Shown piece by piece: positions 44,879 through 56,710 of a stretch of DNA of 64,000 bases. The notes under the pieces were generated by a model, which saw only the letters and a list, made by a program, of their open reading frames with translations, had not been told where the DNA came from and made no database searches. Source of the stretch: Panax quinquefolius (lineage: Eukaryota; Streptophyta; Magnoliopsida; Apiales; Araliaceae); contig CM035163.1 of the NCBI GenBank assembly GCA_020205615.1, positions 39,194,189 through 39,258,188 of the forward strand, in the 5' to 3' direction. The stretch's first letter is position 1; every line of letters starts with the position of its first letter. Made by a program: the position numbers and the translations under genes.

Positions 44879-47800
44879 TGTAAGAACCGAGAATTTCATG
44901 AATGAATATTATTTTGATAAAATAAGAGAATGAATATTTATTTGAATATAAATATTGATATGTTGTGAAATGAATGATTCAAATAATTTAAATTGAATTT
45001 ATAAGAATTGAGAAAATGTGGAAATGATGATGAGAATTGTAAGATGCCTTATGTGGCATGAGAATGAGGATTTAAGTAAATTAATTAATCAATATTATAT
45101 TATTAATTAATTGTTATTACGAATAATAAATTACATTACATAATTAAAGTATGTATTATCTAATTGATGTGTAAGATATGTGCTAACATCTAGTTCCTAC
45201 ATTAAAAAGAAAGTGTATTGTGACACTTTAGTATTAGTATATAATATATAGAAAACTATATAGTAAAGTGGAAGAAATTAGAAGTATCACAAATAATTGC
45301 TTATATATATGTGGGAACATTAAAGATGTACTTTATCAAAGAATTACAAATTATTCCAATAAGTGAGTCTAATTGGAATAATAAATTTTTAAGGAGATGT
45401 GAAATTATTTGTGACCTAATAAATTGAGTCCATACATGTTATAAATACTAATTAAACTGGACTAATGTACATAGATTATATAATAGGGATACATAAATAA
45501 TCCTTAACTTTCCATTATGTAGTAGCAATAACAAATTAAAATTACATTTTTGGAAGTTAAAGGAACCAAACTAATCATTGTATAACTAAGTGTTGTGATT
45601 TAAAACTATGTCCCATATTAAGTGACCCAAATAGTGGTGCACAGTAGCCTAACTCTATTTTGCGTATGAAGTAATCGGTAGTTGAAGGCTACAATAGCCT
45701 CGATCATGAGCTGAGATATGCGAAAGAGGGAGTTGGTGATCTCTTTTCGCCAAACTCTCTCAATCCAATGATTTCTTCTTCCAAACTTTAGTTTGATTTC
45801 TTGGACAATGGCTTAGCATGGTCAATGGATTTTTTATAAATTGAAAACTTCTCTTCTCATTCTCTATTGCTGAGATTGTCTGATGAGTGGCATATAGAAG
45901 TGTGAGTTGCTGAGAATTGTGGGAGCATACTTAGTGCATTTGAGGAATCCATTAAGGCTTCAAGAGGTATAAATTTATGTTCTTAGTTAAGTTTTGTCAA
46001 ATTCTTGCAATCCTCATGAAATCTCTATTAGCATGTCTCTATATTGTTTGAGTTGGTATGTATGCTTGAAAGGGTTGTAGTGAGTCTAGTTTTAGAATTA
46101 GCAATACCTATGCTAAGGCTCTGCAGAAGCAGAGCCATTTATTTTTGCCTCTAAACGAAGTGGGGCGGCCGCGCCACTTCTATAGCTTAATACCGAGCAG
46201 CCGCGCGGGGTGTCTTTCTCAAATACTGCTTTAATAATCCAATAGGATGATGAGCATGCTACTTTGGTTAGGATATGCACATAAACAACCTTAACTTGTG
46301 GACTGAGATTTCTATATATATATAGAAGCCATGTTAGTTTGTTTTAATATGAACATTCAAAGAAAATTTAAAGATTTGGAAAACTAAAATTTGTGAACAT
46401 GTGTAGATAACTTAGACATATACGTAAACAAGTTTAACATAAGGCATAAGTTTCTTCGGGTATAATAAGTTTTGCTTGCTTGATTTTAAAGGATTTTTTA
46501 AAGTAAAACTTGAAGTTTTGCAAAACAAAGCATGATGACTAATATGCCTTCAAATTCTGATCTTTCTAGCCTATGTAAATAACTTGAGTATGTGCATAAG
46601 TGAGTAAGAAAGCATGATTTAGACATTGTGGACTTATCTTGCATACCTAAATAAGTTTTACTAATGGAGGCTTTAAGTTTCAAAAACAAACTTGATAAAC
46701 TATATACACCTTGAGTTGGGAATTTGTGAGCATGTTTATGTGTTCTAGCTATACGTATGTGAAAATATGATGCATAGTAAGTAAAGTAGCTTTGCATGCT
46801 TGGTGGCTTAACATGAGATTCTCAAAAGAAATCTTAAGAATGAAAAACTATTTTTTGATAATAGACGTGTCATAAGTATTCTAAAATTAACCATCATGAG
46901 TGGGTGTGTATGTCTATGGATATGATTAACATGAATGCCTAACTAGACATGTGCATGGTAAAAAAGGGAATATGACAAGTCTGAACGATGTAAAGTTTCA
47001 TGACATGAAATACATGACTAATCTAATGTAGGCATGTATAGTTGAGATCTATTGACCACGTAGCAAGTGTATAACAGATAAACGTAAGAGAATTTGTAAA
47101 ATGAACACTTAATGTCTTGATTAAATTAAAAAGGATAATGTCCTATGTTAATTTTTTGATGTAGGGTCAAACCTAGTTATTCACATAATAACATGTGTGT
47201 TGTGCATGATTATTCATATATGTGCAAGACGGGTGTACACTAACCTTCTGCAGAAGCAACCCTGTCTTGGTTTGCACCAGGAACAGCGCGACAGCGCCAC
47301 TCCATAGTAAAAACCAAGTGCGGACGCACCAGTCTGCAGTGGGAACAGTTTTTGCTATTAGTTTGAAGGTGTTTGCATGCTTGTATTGTAACTTTAACAT
47401 GTATTATATGATCAGTACATAATCTAATGTGTTGAGAAGCATGCTAAGTGATAGGATTGAATGTTTAATGAAATGATTATAGACTTTCAAATGATATGTC
47501 AAAAAACAGATTTACAAACTATAAAGCAATGATTAGAGACTATGTTATTTAACTTCATGGTGATTTATAAACTGATTTTTTTCTATAAGTATGCAAGGTG
47601 TGTGATGAATTATGTAAGGAGTATACAACTAACTTAGACATTTATGTATGCATTTAAACTTACATATCATGTATGAGCATATGTAACTAATGAATATCCT
47701 ATACGTGTAACTATGTTATGTTAGGATTCAAAGAGTGTTGATAAACTATATTTTGCTAAACTACGCTTGAGGAAAGTACTCGAACCTTACTCTTTATTGA

Positions 47801-48750
47801 GCATTACTTGAACTTGTGCTATTATTGATCGTATAAGTAGAACTTTGAAAGTATAATACTTCTTAATCTAGAAATGAAATGATTTTCAAACCTTAATTCG
47901 AACGAAAATTGTTCATATATATGTTGTGAAAGAAAATGGTCTAAGTCATTGCTTCGGCTAGACTATTCATATTTGATCGAAAGCTATCCAAAGTAAATTA
48001 ACTTGGTGCGGATTCATATAACTAAGTTGAACAACCCTCTTGGTAGGGGAATTATATATTGTCGGAGAACCAACGTGCGCACATGAGAATGATTAAATGT
48101 TATGAATGACATAGGGTACTTTAGGCTGATCACCTGTTATACTCATTTTTGTAGGGTTATCAGTTTATTACTGTTAATTCTAGGAGAAGTTCATAGTCCT
48201 TAGTGACTGCTCAGAATTCATTACTTTGAAATCTTCAATTGATTATTCATTGGATATTATTGGTATTTTTTGTCCATAGCGACTATTGTTGATAATCGTC
48301 GATACGTCTTGCTATCTTGAACTATCATTATTGTTATACCTTGAGAAATCTAAAACTATATTGATTTCCCTTTTGTTATATTACTTTCTTGGTAAATTTA
48401 TTGCTCATTCTTGCTTCCCTAAAAACATTTCAGTTAAGGCAGAGCAAGGCAGACCCTCAAGCATTGATAAGGGCAAGGGCAAAGCCACCGAGTAGTTGTG
48501 TTTAGTGAAGATTATTATATTCATGAAATGATATAAGTTGTACTATGTACTAGTTATATCTAAATATGTTTAATTACACTTAAGATAGGTAAGAGATGTT
48601 TAAGTTACGAACCCTTGGGACGAGAATAATTATATTATGACAATGTAATTTATTCTATTATTCCGCTATGTGAGATTTTGAATTATTAATAGAGTTAGTA
48701 CGTGACAACCAAATTTGAGACAATTGTAGTCTGAATTTAGGGGCGTCACA
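44879..48750 (+). repeat. Chromovirus 3' LTR (3.87 kb)
   Basis: It starts TGTAAGAACC and ends GGCGTCACA. A TATAAATT box lies at 45835-45842 followed by CT-rich sequence. Two related GC-rich modules occur at about 46120-46215 and 47240-47340. The last 490 bp match the 5' LTR remnant. No real ORF is present. The right target-site copy would be GTCTT (48751-48755). Confidence 0.9.
45835..45842 (+). promoter_or_regulatory. Probable TATA box of chromovirus LTR
   Basis: TATAAATT is followed by CTTCTCTTCTCATTCTC, a layout matching the TATA region of the third chromovirus LTR at 57857. Confidence 0.5.
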
Positions 48751-48837
48751 GTCTTGCATTAGGTTTGGTTGACCTTCCTCTGCATTATTAATCGACTCTT
48801 CGACCTCTTAGTTCCGTAGTACACGTCTAGGCGACAT
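48751..48837 (-). pseudogene. gag: gag N-terminus of the older chromovirus, truncated
   Basis: It starts M-S-P-R-R and runs 29 codons with one stop before the younger element's LTR end at 48750. The start resembles M-P-P-K-R-R of the plus-strand gag. Confidence 0.6.
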
Positions 48838-49350
48838 TATCTAGTTAAACAAAGTTTTAACATGTTACTCAGGTTTTATTATTATATAAGTATTTAGGAT
48901 ATAATACAATACAGTAGTTGAACAATCACATGATCATCAAGTGAGAGTTTTAGATTATCAAAATTTGGAAGTCTTTCTCCCCGATTAGTAGGTTAAGTTT
49001 ATTTAAATATACTGATTCAGTTTACTGAACTTACATAACATTAAATAGATAATGTACTAATTAAATTCTCAAACACATATCATAATAATGCATTTATATT
49101 CATATACCAACTTTGGTGTCTCACACGTTCATTACAGGTATATTACTATAAATGCTATTATCCCATTGTAAACACAAAAGATGGGATTTACTCAAAATGA
49201 TACTCCCCTATATACACAAATAGGGATACCACCTACCTACTTACTACCTCACATCTGCTGAGGTTTACATCAACATAAAACCCTATTAAACAAAAGGGGT
49301 ACTGATGCATCTATCTACAATGAGTTTATAGTATAACATCACTAGTGGCC

Positions 49351-49908
49351 CTACTGGGTCAACTGAACAGGCTCCTGGGGAAATAACCCCTCCATAACTC
49401 TACGTCAAACTGATCAACTAAACTCCCCTATCTCAATATGCGCCCTCCTAGTTTCACTGTGCTGGCCCTCATACGTTGAGTCTAGAGCCAGTCCCAAGGT
49501 CTCGACCCTGACCTTCATGGCCTGCAGTGCTGTCTCTAACTAGTTCACCTGCTTGGTTGACTCATAAAATTCATCATCCATGCGTATCTTATCTGCAATC
49601 TCTAGATCAAACTCACCCTGCATCGCCATATGCTCTACACTCAGTACTCCAAATTTTGCCTTCTCCTGCTCCAATTGCACTCGCACTTCTGATAACTCAA
49701 TATGTGCCTGACTAGCAGCATCCTTATACTGCTGCTCCATATACTGATGTGTAATATTCTACGCCTCTAACTCTACAATCCTCTGCTCTAGCTCACAGTT
49801 CTTCACTAGTAAGTCACCAATCATCTCATCGTGTGAGGCATCCATCATCACCTCTATCACAGTCTCCTCCTACTCTACTGAATGACTCCCCTCACTATCT
49901 CCAAGCAT
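49351..49908 (-). pseudogene. Coiled-coil ORF upstream of gag (older chromovirus)
   Basis: ATG at 49908 directly follows TTATTATAG|G. One frame of about 186 codons reaches TAG at 49353-49351, with several in-frame stops. It has an acidic start and then Glu/Gln/Leu heptads (open part 49740-49540). It is collinear with 39200-39991 but shorter and considerably diverged. Conservation of position and composition across two separate copies suggests a genuine element gene. Confidence 0.55.
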
Positions 49909-50100
49909 CCTATAATAAAATAAGGACACAACATCAGTACTACAATAAAATATATTTATTAGCAAAATGAAATAATATTTTATTAAGTACAACACATACT
50001 CGATGAATTTCCACAATCCATCTCCTAACATACTCCATAAGAGTTTTCTCTTCTAAGGTTATAACCTAGGTTTCGCATTCCTAATGTTTATAACCTACAG

Positions 50101-50114
50101 CTTTGATACAAACC
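50101..50114 (-). promoter_or_regulatory. Primer-binding site of the older chromovirus
   Basis: The minus strand reads GGTTTGTATCAAAG immediately after the LTR end ATCACA, matching the initiator tRNA-Met type with mismatches. Confidence 0.65.
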
Positions 50115-51590
50115 TGTGATGCCCCTAAATCCAGGTTCTCTAACCTTAGATTCAGTGCTTACGTTCTATCATCATCATAAGCATTCTATAAACTATTGCG
50201 GAATAATAAATATACATTGTTCATTATAATAAAGTTTCATAACATAATCCCAAGGTCTTCTTTACCTTAACTTAAACACACCTTTACATATTACAAAAAG
50301 TTTACATAACTAATTGCATCAGATAATATAATAATTAACATTCATTTTAAACTATTATTGGACCTTGCCCTTGCCTTTGTCTTTTGTATTTGATCGTTTG
50401 GGCTTAACTGAAATAAATGTCATGATATAGCAACGGTAATCAACTAATTTTCTTATCATGTTTATATATAAGGGAGATATATCATGATTGAAAAGAAGTT
50501 TCACTTTCAATGTTCAAAATAGTATAAAATTGTGAAGGAACATGAATTAATAGTCAACAATTGAATATTCGAATAATTGAATAACAAATACTGAGTGGTT
50601 TGAAATAACCATGAACATTTGCCAAGGTTCTCAGCATTTAAACTAGACCTCTTAAAAAGTTTTGGTAATCAAGGAGATCAGCCTTTCATACCCAATGATT
50701 TATGCAAAAACAATTAATAATCCAACATCAATATCATATGTTAATCAAATTCGTCCTTTTCTCAGTCAAGAGTTCTTATCATATCAATTTAATAAGAGCA
50801 ACTTTTTAAAACACATTTGGTTTAATAAATTTAAACATGCTTGATCTAGCTGATACAATTAGCATAGATCTATCTCATAAATAGTTCATAAATGAAGAAC
50901 TTTAATCTAATTTTCAATTCAATAATAATAGAACCGGAATTCAATTGCATCACGTGTGAATCTCAATAATCAATATATATGTGAATAATCATCAATAATT
51001 ATTCACTAACATGCTTTGAAAATAATAACTCGAGTTTGAGTTAGGGATCTTGCATGTTCGACGAGCTACGACTAACTAACTTTAATTAAAACTCTTTGAA
51101 TAACCTAGCATTGACAATGTTGGTCTACTAATTAGTATTGCGTATAATTGTACGTCTATACGCTTACTTATGCTATCATCTAGCAAATAATTCAATCACA
51201 ATGTACACATAGTATAATGTACCATTATTAATCTTATAAAATATTTAATAAATCTTAGGTTAATGATTTAATAATTTATAAGGTCTTTCTTAAGTAATAA
51301 ACACTTATTAGATCCGTAAATGGTTAAATACATAGTCGACCACTAAACTTTTTGCATATTTGGGTATTGAGCCTCTTTCTTCTGGTCAACACAAACTGAG
51401 CCCCTTTCTATTCAAAAATTTGGACTTTGAACCCCCAGACGCCACATGTGCTTGACCTACTGACGTGGCACACGTGGCGCCTATGTGGCACATGTGGCAG
51501 GTCTGACATTATATTTAATATTTTAATTTGACACGTGAACATTGCTGACGTGGCTCCTTTTGATTTTTTTTCAAAAATTTGCCTTTGTAA

Positions 51591-51652
51591 GGATTTGAAC
51601 TTGAAACCTCTTGTTTGGAATTTTAATCAAATGACCGCTTGAGCAAGCTAAC
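51591..51652 (-). other. tRNA-like Pol III boxes in left TIR
   Basis: The minus strand shows an A-box-like GCTTGCTCAAGCGGTC and a B-box-like GTTCAAATCC. It is the inverted counterpart of 52541-52598. Confidence 0.45.
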
Positions 51653-52540
51653 TGTTGGGAACAAACCATCTTTTAATTAAAGTTACCATCTTTGAAGTAG
51701 TAATTCTAATAAAATGAGCCAAGCTAACTGTTGGGAACAAAACCAAGCAACAGAGATCAATAATAATAATAATAATAATAACAATAATAACAATAATAAT
51801 AATAATAATAATAATAACAATAATAATAATAATAATATTTTAATTAATGATTAATTAAAATATATTTTAGGTAAATTAAAAAAAAATATTTATCGGAAAT
51901 TATGTAATATTTAAAAACAAATATGGGGCTAAAATATTAAATATAATATTTAATATTTTATCAAAAATATAAGTAAAATATATTTAATATTTTAATAATA
52001 ATATATTTAACCTAGGAATATATTTAATATTTTAATTAATGATATATTAAATATATTATTTTGGTAAAATATATTATTCTTAAAATATTAAATATATTTT
52101 ACTTATATTAAATATATTAAAATATTAAATATATTTTACTTATATTAAAATATTAAATATATTCTAGATAAAATATATTATTATTAAAATATTAAATATA
52201 TTTTACTTATATTTTCGATAAAATATTAAATATTATATTTAATATTTTAGCCCCATATTTGTTTTTTAAATATTACATAATTTTCGATAAAATATTTTTT
52301 AATGGTATTATCTTACTTTACTCCTTTAATATTCTTTTACATCTATTTTAGAAACAGAAGAATTTTTAACAACAAATATAAAATCCAAATTTTAGCACCA
52401 TCTTTCGCATGAATAATTAATTTCTCTACTAAAATAAGAAAACAAAATTCTGGAATTAATTTGATTTAAATACAAATATGATCTGCATATTATATTTTGA
52501 TAGAAAGATAAATTCTTGCAAAATATTAACAGTTGGCTTG

Positions 52541-52598
52541 TGTTGCTCTAGTGGTCATATGGTTAAAATTCCAAACAAGAGGTTGTAAGTTCAAATCC
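52541..52598 (+). other. tRNA-like Pol III boxes in right TIR
   Basis: A-box-like TGTTGCTCTAGTGGTC and B-box-like AGTTCAAATCC are separated by about 35 bp. The B-box sits in a GTAAG..CTTGC stem-like context, as in a tRNA T-arm. No complete cloverleaf is seen, so this is not a tRNA gene. Confidence 0.45.
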
Positions 52599-54498
52599 TT
52601 GCAAAGGCAAATTTTTGAAAAAAAATCAAAAGGAGTCACGTCAGCAATGCTCACGTGTCAAATTAAAATAATAAATATCACGGCAGACCTGCCACGTGTG
52701 CCACGTCAACAGGTCAACGTACATGTGGCGTCTGGGGGTTCAAATTCTAAATTTTTGAATAGAAAGGGGTTCAGTTTGCGTTGACCAGAAGAAAGGGGCT
52801 CAATACCCAAATATGCGAAAAGTTCAGTGGTCGACTATACATTTAACCCGATCCATAAACAACTTATTATAATTGTTTAATTAATGAGTCACTTAAATTA
52901 TCTTTATTTATTAACTCTATCTTCATTTAATTTCTATTTAATATTAGTTAAATAGTAATTAATTAATTTTCTTTAATTATTATTTAATAAATAATAGCTA
53001 ATTACATCTACTTATTATTTAAAGTTAATTAAACAATGAATAATTACATTATTAACATTATTTGCCTTTAATTATTATTTAATATTAATTAAGTGATAAT
53101 TAATTAATCATTTATCTTTGAATAATAAATAATTGATTTATTTTCTTCATTAGTATTTAATTATTCATTAATAATTGAATAATTAATTAACATTGTCCTT
53201 ATTTAGTATTAATTATTTATCCTTAAATAATAAATAATTAATTCACTTCATAAGTCTTTAATTATTCTTTCTTATTAATCTAAGAATAATTAATAATCAT
53301 TTTGATCTTATTTATTATTTAATATTAACTAAATAATAAATAATAATTTTATAAATTTTATGTCAATGTAATTAGGTAATTACATTATTCTTACTTAAAG
53401 ATTCTTTAATCATTAATTTAATATTAATTAATCAATGGTTTAACTATATTTATTATTTAATCTTAATTAAATAATCAATAGTTACTTTATTAATAATATC
53501 TCTATTTAATTATCACCTAATATCACTTAGATAATAATTAAATAGTTAATTATACTCAAATTACATGTAATTAGTTTAATAATCATTTAATGGCATTAAA
53601 AATTATAAATTAGTAAGTTTTAAATTATTTTAAATGAGTTTAAACCACTAATTACTTAATAATTACATAACTGTCCCGAAAAATTATGAATTAAATATCT
53701 TAATATTCTTAATAAATTTAGAAAAATTTGGGTCCAAGAAGCGAAATCATAGGAGCAAGTAGAAAAGTGGCCACAATTAGGTCACCAAAAAAAATCTAAA
53801 TCTGTTTAGAAGCAGTTGAACCCGTGATAGGTTTCCTAAAATTTTCTGATTTTTCTAGATTTTGGGTCCTTCACTAAAACTTGAATAAAATAAAATCTAC
53901 AACTCCGATTAATGTCCAATCCGTCTCGTTGGATTCGTATCTTCCCGAGCTACAGTTTTCATTCATCAAACATCAAATTTAGTTAAGTTTTTGTCTCGAT
54001 AAATAGCCCAAAAATGGCTGTTTATGCAACAAGATTTCATAGTTGGAGTGTTTTAGTAATAAATCCATATCTTGCTCATTTTTTAACCTTTTTACATGCT
54101 TCCAAAGGGGTTTTGCCCTTAACTCATAGTTATAGCATACCAAGAAACAAATTCATAAAAACCATTTGTAGATTTCAAAATTAAAAGCATGGATCACCCA
54201 TTTTGAATAAATTTTTCTTAAAAACTACTTTAATTTCCTTTTCCCCAAATTTCCAACACAAAATTATATAGATGAACAAGTTAAACATATTATACTCAAG
54301 ATTTATCATCCTCATAGGTTTCTATCCTTTAAGAACTTGCACTTCCATAAACCTATAATAAGATTACATAAAACATATAAAACATAAAACTAGGGTTTAA
54401 TTTTTCTTACCTAGTCTTGTGGGATGTCCTCCTCTTCTTTCCAAAGTAAGTTAGAAACTTAGGATGCATGAACAACTTACTCATATTCCTCCCCAAGA

Positions 54499-54502
<4 letters not shown>

Positions 54503-54561
<59 letters not shown>
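54503..54561. repeat. (CT)n microsatellite
   Basis: Almost perfect CT dinucleotides run for nearly 60 bp inside the older chromovirus LTR ((GA)n on its coding strand). Confidence 0.95.
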
Positions 54562-54564
<3 letters not shown>

Positions 54565-55471
54565 TATCTTCATCACTTTGTGTTTTGCTAGTTGAGAGAA
54601 AATAGAAGAAGAAGAATGGCGGAGATTATGAAAATGAAAAGAAGATGTGGTGAAATGAAGGTGTAGTGTTGGTGATTAACTAATATCCCCCATGTTCTTT
54701 TTGTCCCTTGGATAAAAGGGTTAGCCTTATCTCTTCCTAATCATGCCTAATAATGTCATTAAAGACGCTAATTAGATTTTCCACCAATGGGAGCATGACA
54801 CACGTGTCCTTGTTGTAAGACTTTCTACTTAAGGAACTTGATTAACTTAAACTTATTACCTTAAAAGGTTTAATGTGGCCGGTTTTCCTATGCCCAATAT
54901 CTCCTCCATTTTGCTTTTATTATATTACACAAATTTGATTAATCAAAGGTCTAAAATACTCTTAATCAAGTGGGCTAAGTATGGGCTTGCATTTTATTTC
55001 TTTTGGGCTTTTCCTTTAATTATTTTGGGCTATGTAGTAAACATAGTTTAAAATTTTTAATATATATTACCATAATTATTTATTTAGGGTTTCCATTTCC
55101 AATCTTATGGAATTTAATTACATACACATATCTCTTTGACTTGTAACCTAATTAGGTTTACTATAATTAGGTTTAAAATTATTAATCACTTGAAATAATA
55201 AAATTATCCACTTAAGTTAGTATACATATTAAATACTAACCATTCCTTATTACCATAACCCTTAGGTTATTTAATTATCTCACCTAATGTATAATTAGGT
55301 TATGAACCTTTTATTTTTAATGAAATCTATAAATATATATATATCCATAACTATAGTATATATGTTTATTTAGCCATGCAGCACTTCACATATTAAATCA
55401 CTATATAGCACAAAGTTTTAAATATCAATAGTATACATACATATAAAGTGACTTGAAATTCCTTGTTATTA

Positions 55472-56710
55472 AAGATATAATGGGGGAAATTGAATTTCCC
55501 TTGAAGATCAGTCCATTCAGTTTCAACATATCCTTCCAAATATTGAAAATCACTACTGGATATACCTTGTTGTTAGGGCAACCCTAGATTCATATGGATA
55601 GAACCGTTTCATCCAGTCTTCACTAGTAATTAAAATATATTATCAACGGTAACTTAGTCACCGTCAGTGCTGTATCCGAATATACGATTCATACTCTGGA
55701 AGATATTCCCAGGATCAGTGTGAATGAGGGTATTGAACACGCCAGTTTACAAGTTTTTGAAGTAAGCTCTCCTCAATAAAATTTTATGGGTTCACCAGCA
55801 TTGAAACCCCGGATATCCCTCGAAGTGATGGCATTTGACCAAGAGATGCTTTTTCGAGGACATCAACTAGGTCAAGGGCTAGGCCAAAATGGCCAAGGAA
55901 ATAGATATCCAATCTATATACCAACCAAATTTGGCAAGGCTGAACTGGGCTACCTCGGTGGTTCCAAACACTGTAATCCATATAAGCATATACATTTCCA
56001 CTTGATGGTTCCCCTCAGGCCGAGTCTCAATGAAGCGGGATTCAAGGAACCATTGAAGAAGATCCCTGCTTATATCTCAAACCTCTTGATACCCCAAGTC
56101 AATCAGAGTATAGATATGGAAGCCCATAAGGGAGAACCTAATAAAGATAAGGCTGGGAAAGCCAAGAACCAGAAGTTTTTGGAAGAGATTCAGTTCCAAT
56201 TGATGAAAAGCTTTTCCCTCGCCAAGGATGCTACTAAGAAACCCCTTGAGGCTGATCCATCAGATGATTAGCCCATCCTTTCGGTCATCAACTAGAAAAG
56301 TGAGAATATCCCAAAGGAGGATTCCGGGTCCAATTCTGAGCCAGTCGTGTTCATCCTCAAAGACAACAGTGACCTCGGTAATACATCAATCTCAACCATC
56401 CCTGAAGATACGACTACCAGTAATTGGACGATCACGCCTCAGATCGTCTAAAAAGGGTAAAACTAGAAAATGATTTTTTAACAAGGAGCCTAGCCTTTAC
56501 ATTTTAGTCTGTTTTATCTTATCTGCAACTTGTTATTGGCTTTTGTCATATTAACTACTTAACCCTTTTGTAATTGACAAATGTTTTATATATATTAAGC
56601 AATCAAATTTTCTTCTTAGGTTTCCAAATTTGAGTATTTCTAGCCCTGTCCCTGACTTGTCAAATTCCAGTAGTGACTACGATTTTGATATAGAATTTGT
56701 CAAACTTTTA
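55472..56710 (+). pseudogene. Fragment of a second Tat element (protease end to RT start)
   Basis: It begins with a degraded protease C-terminus (T-G-Y-T-L-L-L-G-Q-P-W-I-H-M, 55555-55600). The linker follows with R-G-H-Q-L-G-Q-G-L-G-Q and L-G-Y-L-G segments (open at 55786-56271), aligning with 12800-13630 of the first Tat. The intron and a short exon 2 to about 56712 complete it. Both ends are cut by chromoviruses. It is clearly diverged from the first copy, so it is a separate, older insertion or a different family. Confidence 0.75.
56457..56619 (+). other. Putative pol intron in the second Tat copy (163 nt)
   Basis: The donor GG|GTAAAACTAG is in the same codon position as in the first Tat. 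The acceptor is TTTTCTTCTTAG|GTTTCC. Joining gives phase 2 and an open frame downstream. Confidence 0.65.

Larger units (their letters stand above)
38495..48750 (+). mobile_element. Tekay/Del-type chromovirus (Ty3/gypsy), 5' LTR truncated by the Tat insertion
   Basis: The 5' LTR remnant, tRNA-Met PBS, extra coiled-coil ORF, gag, protease, RT, RNase H, integrase, chromodomain, PPT and full 3' LTR are all present. From gag to chromodomain the sequence keeps one frame with many isolated stops, so decay is by substitution. It was inserted into the gag start of an older minus-strand relative that resumes at 48751. The left boundary is hidden because Tat inserted into its 5' LTR. Confidence 0.9.
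51320..52849. mobile_element. Non-autonomous Mutator-like foldback element
   Basis: The 1530-bp element has terminal inverted repeats of about 330 bp (51320-51655 and 52530-52849) starting TGGTTAAAT / GGGTTAAAT. Inner AT-rich arms (about 51880-51965 and 52215-52300) are also inverted copies, so the whole element can fold into one long hairpin. It contains an (AAT)n tract at 51760-51835 and no transposase. The 10-bp target duplication supports the Mutator superfamily. Confidence 0.8.
51310..52859. other. 10-bp target-site duplication flanking the foldback element
   Basis: GATCCGTAAA (51310-51319) and GATCCATAAA (52850-52859) differ at one base. A 9-11-bp duplication is characteristic of Mutator-like elements. 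Confidence 0.7.
48751..55471 (-). mobile_element. Older minus-strand chromovirus, 5' part only
   Basis: On the minus strand it comprises a 5' LTR (55471-50115, containing a MULE), PBS, leader, coiled-coil ORF (49908-49351), spacer and the first 29 gag codons (48837-48751). It is cut there by the plus-strand chromovirus. Leader, coiled-coil ORF, spacer and LTR end (a CAGTTAAG..GGCAAGGGCAAGG block near 50350-50410) are collinear with the younger element, so the two belong to related families. The remainder should lie left of the window. Confidence 0.8.
50115..55471 (-). repeat. 5' LTR of the older chromovirus, containing a MULE
   Basis: The inner end (ATCACA) is clear. The outer end is placed near 55471, where minus-strand TTAATAACAAGGAATTTCA aligns with TGTAAGAACCGAGAATTTC of the other LTR. 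Without the 1.54-kb MULE the length is about 3.8 kb, matching the 3.87-kb sister LTR. It is very AT-rich, with a (CT)n microsatellite at 54503-54561 and no gene. Confidence 0.65.

Noticed and set aside
48286..48495. A 69-codon plus-strand ORF ending D-K-G-K-G-K-A near the end of the chromovirus LTR.
   Set aside because: It is LTR sequence. The homologous part of the 5' LTR remnant and of the older LTR does not keep it as a convincing ORF, although the underlying DNA motif is conserved.
52541..52598. A functional tRNA gene.
   Set aside because: Only A-box and B-box similarity and a T-arm-like stem are visible. No full acceptor or anticodon stem can be drawn, and the sequence is part of an inverted repeat.
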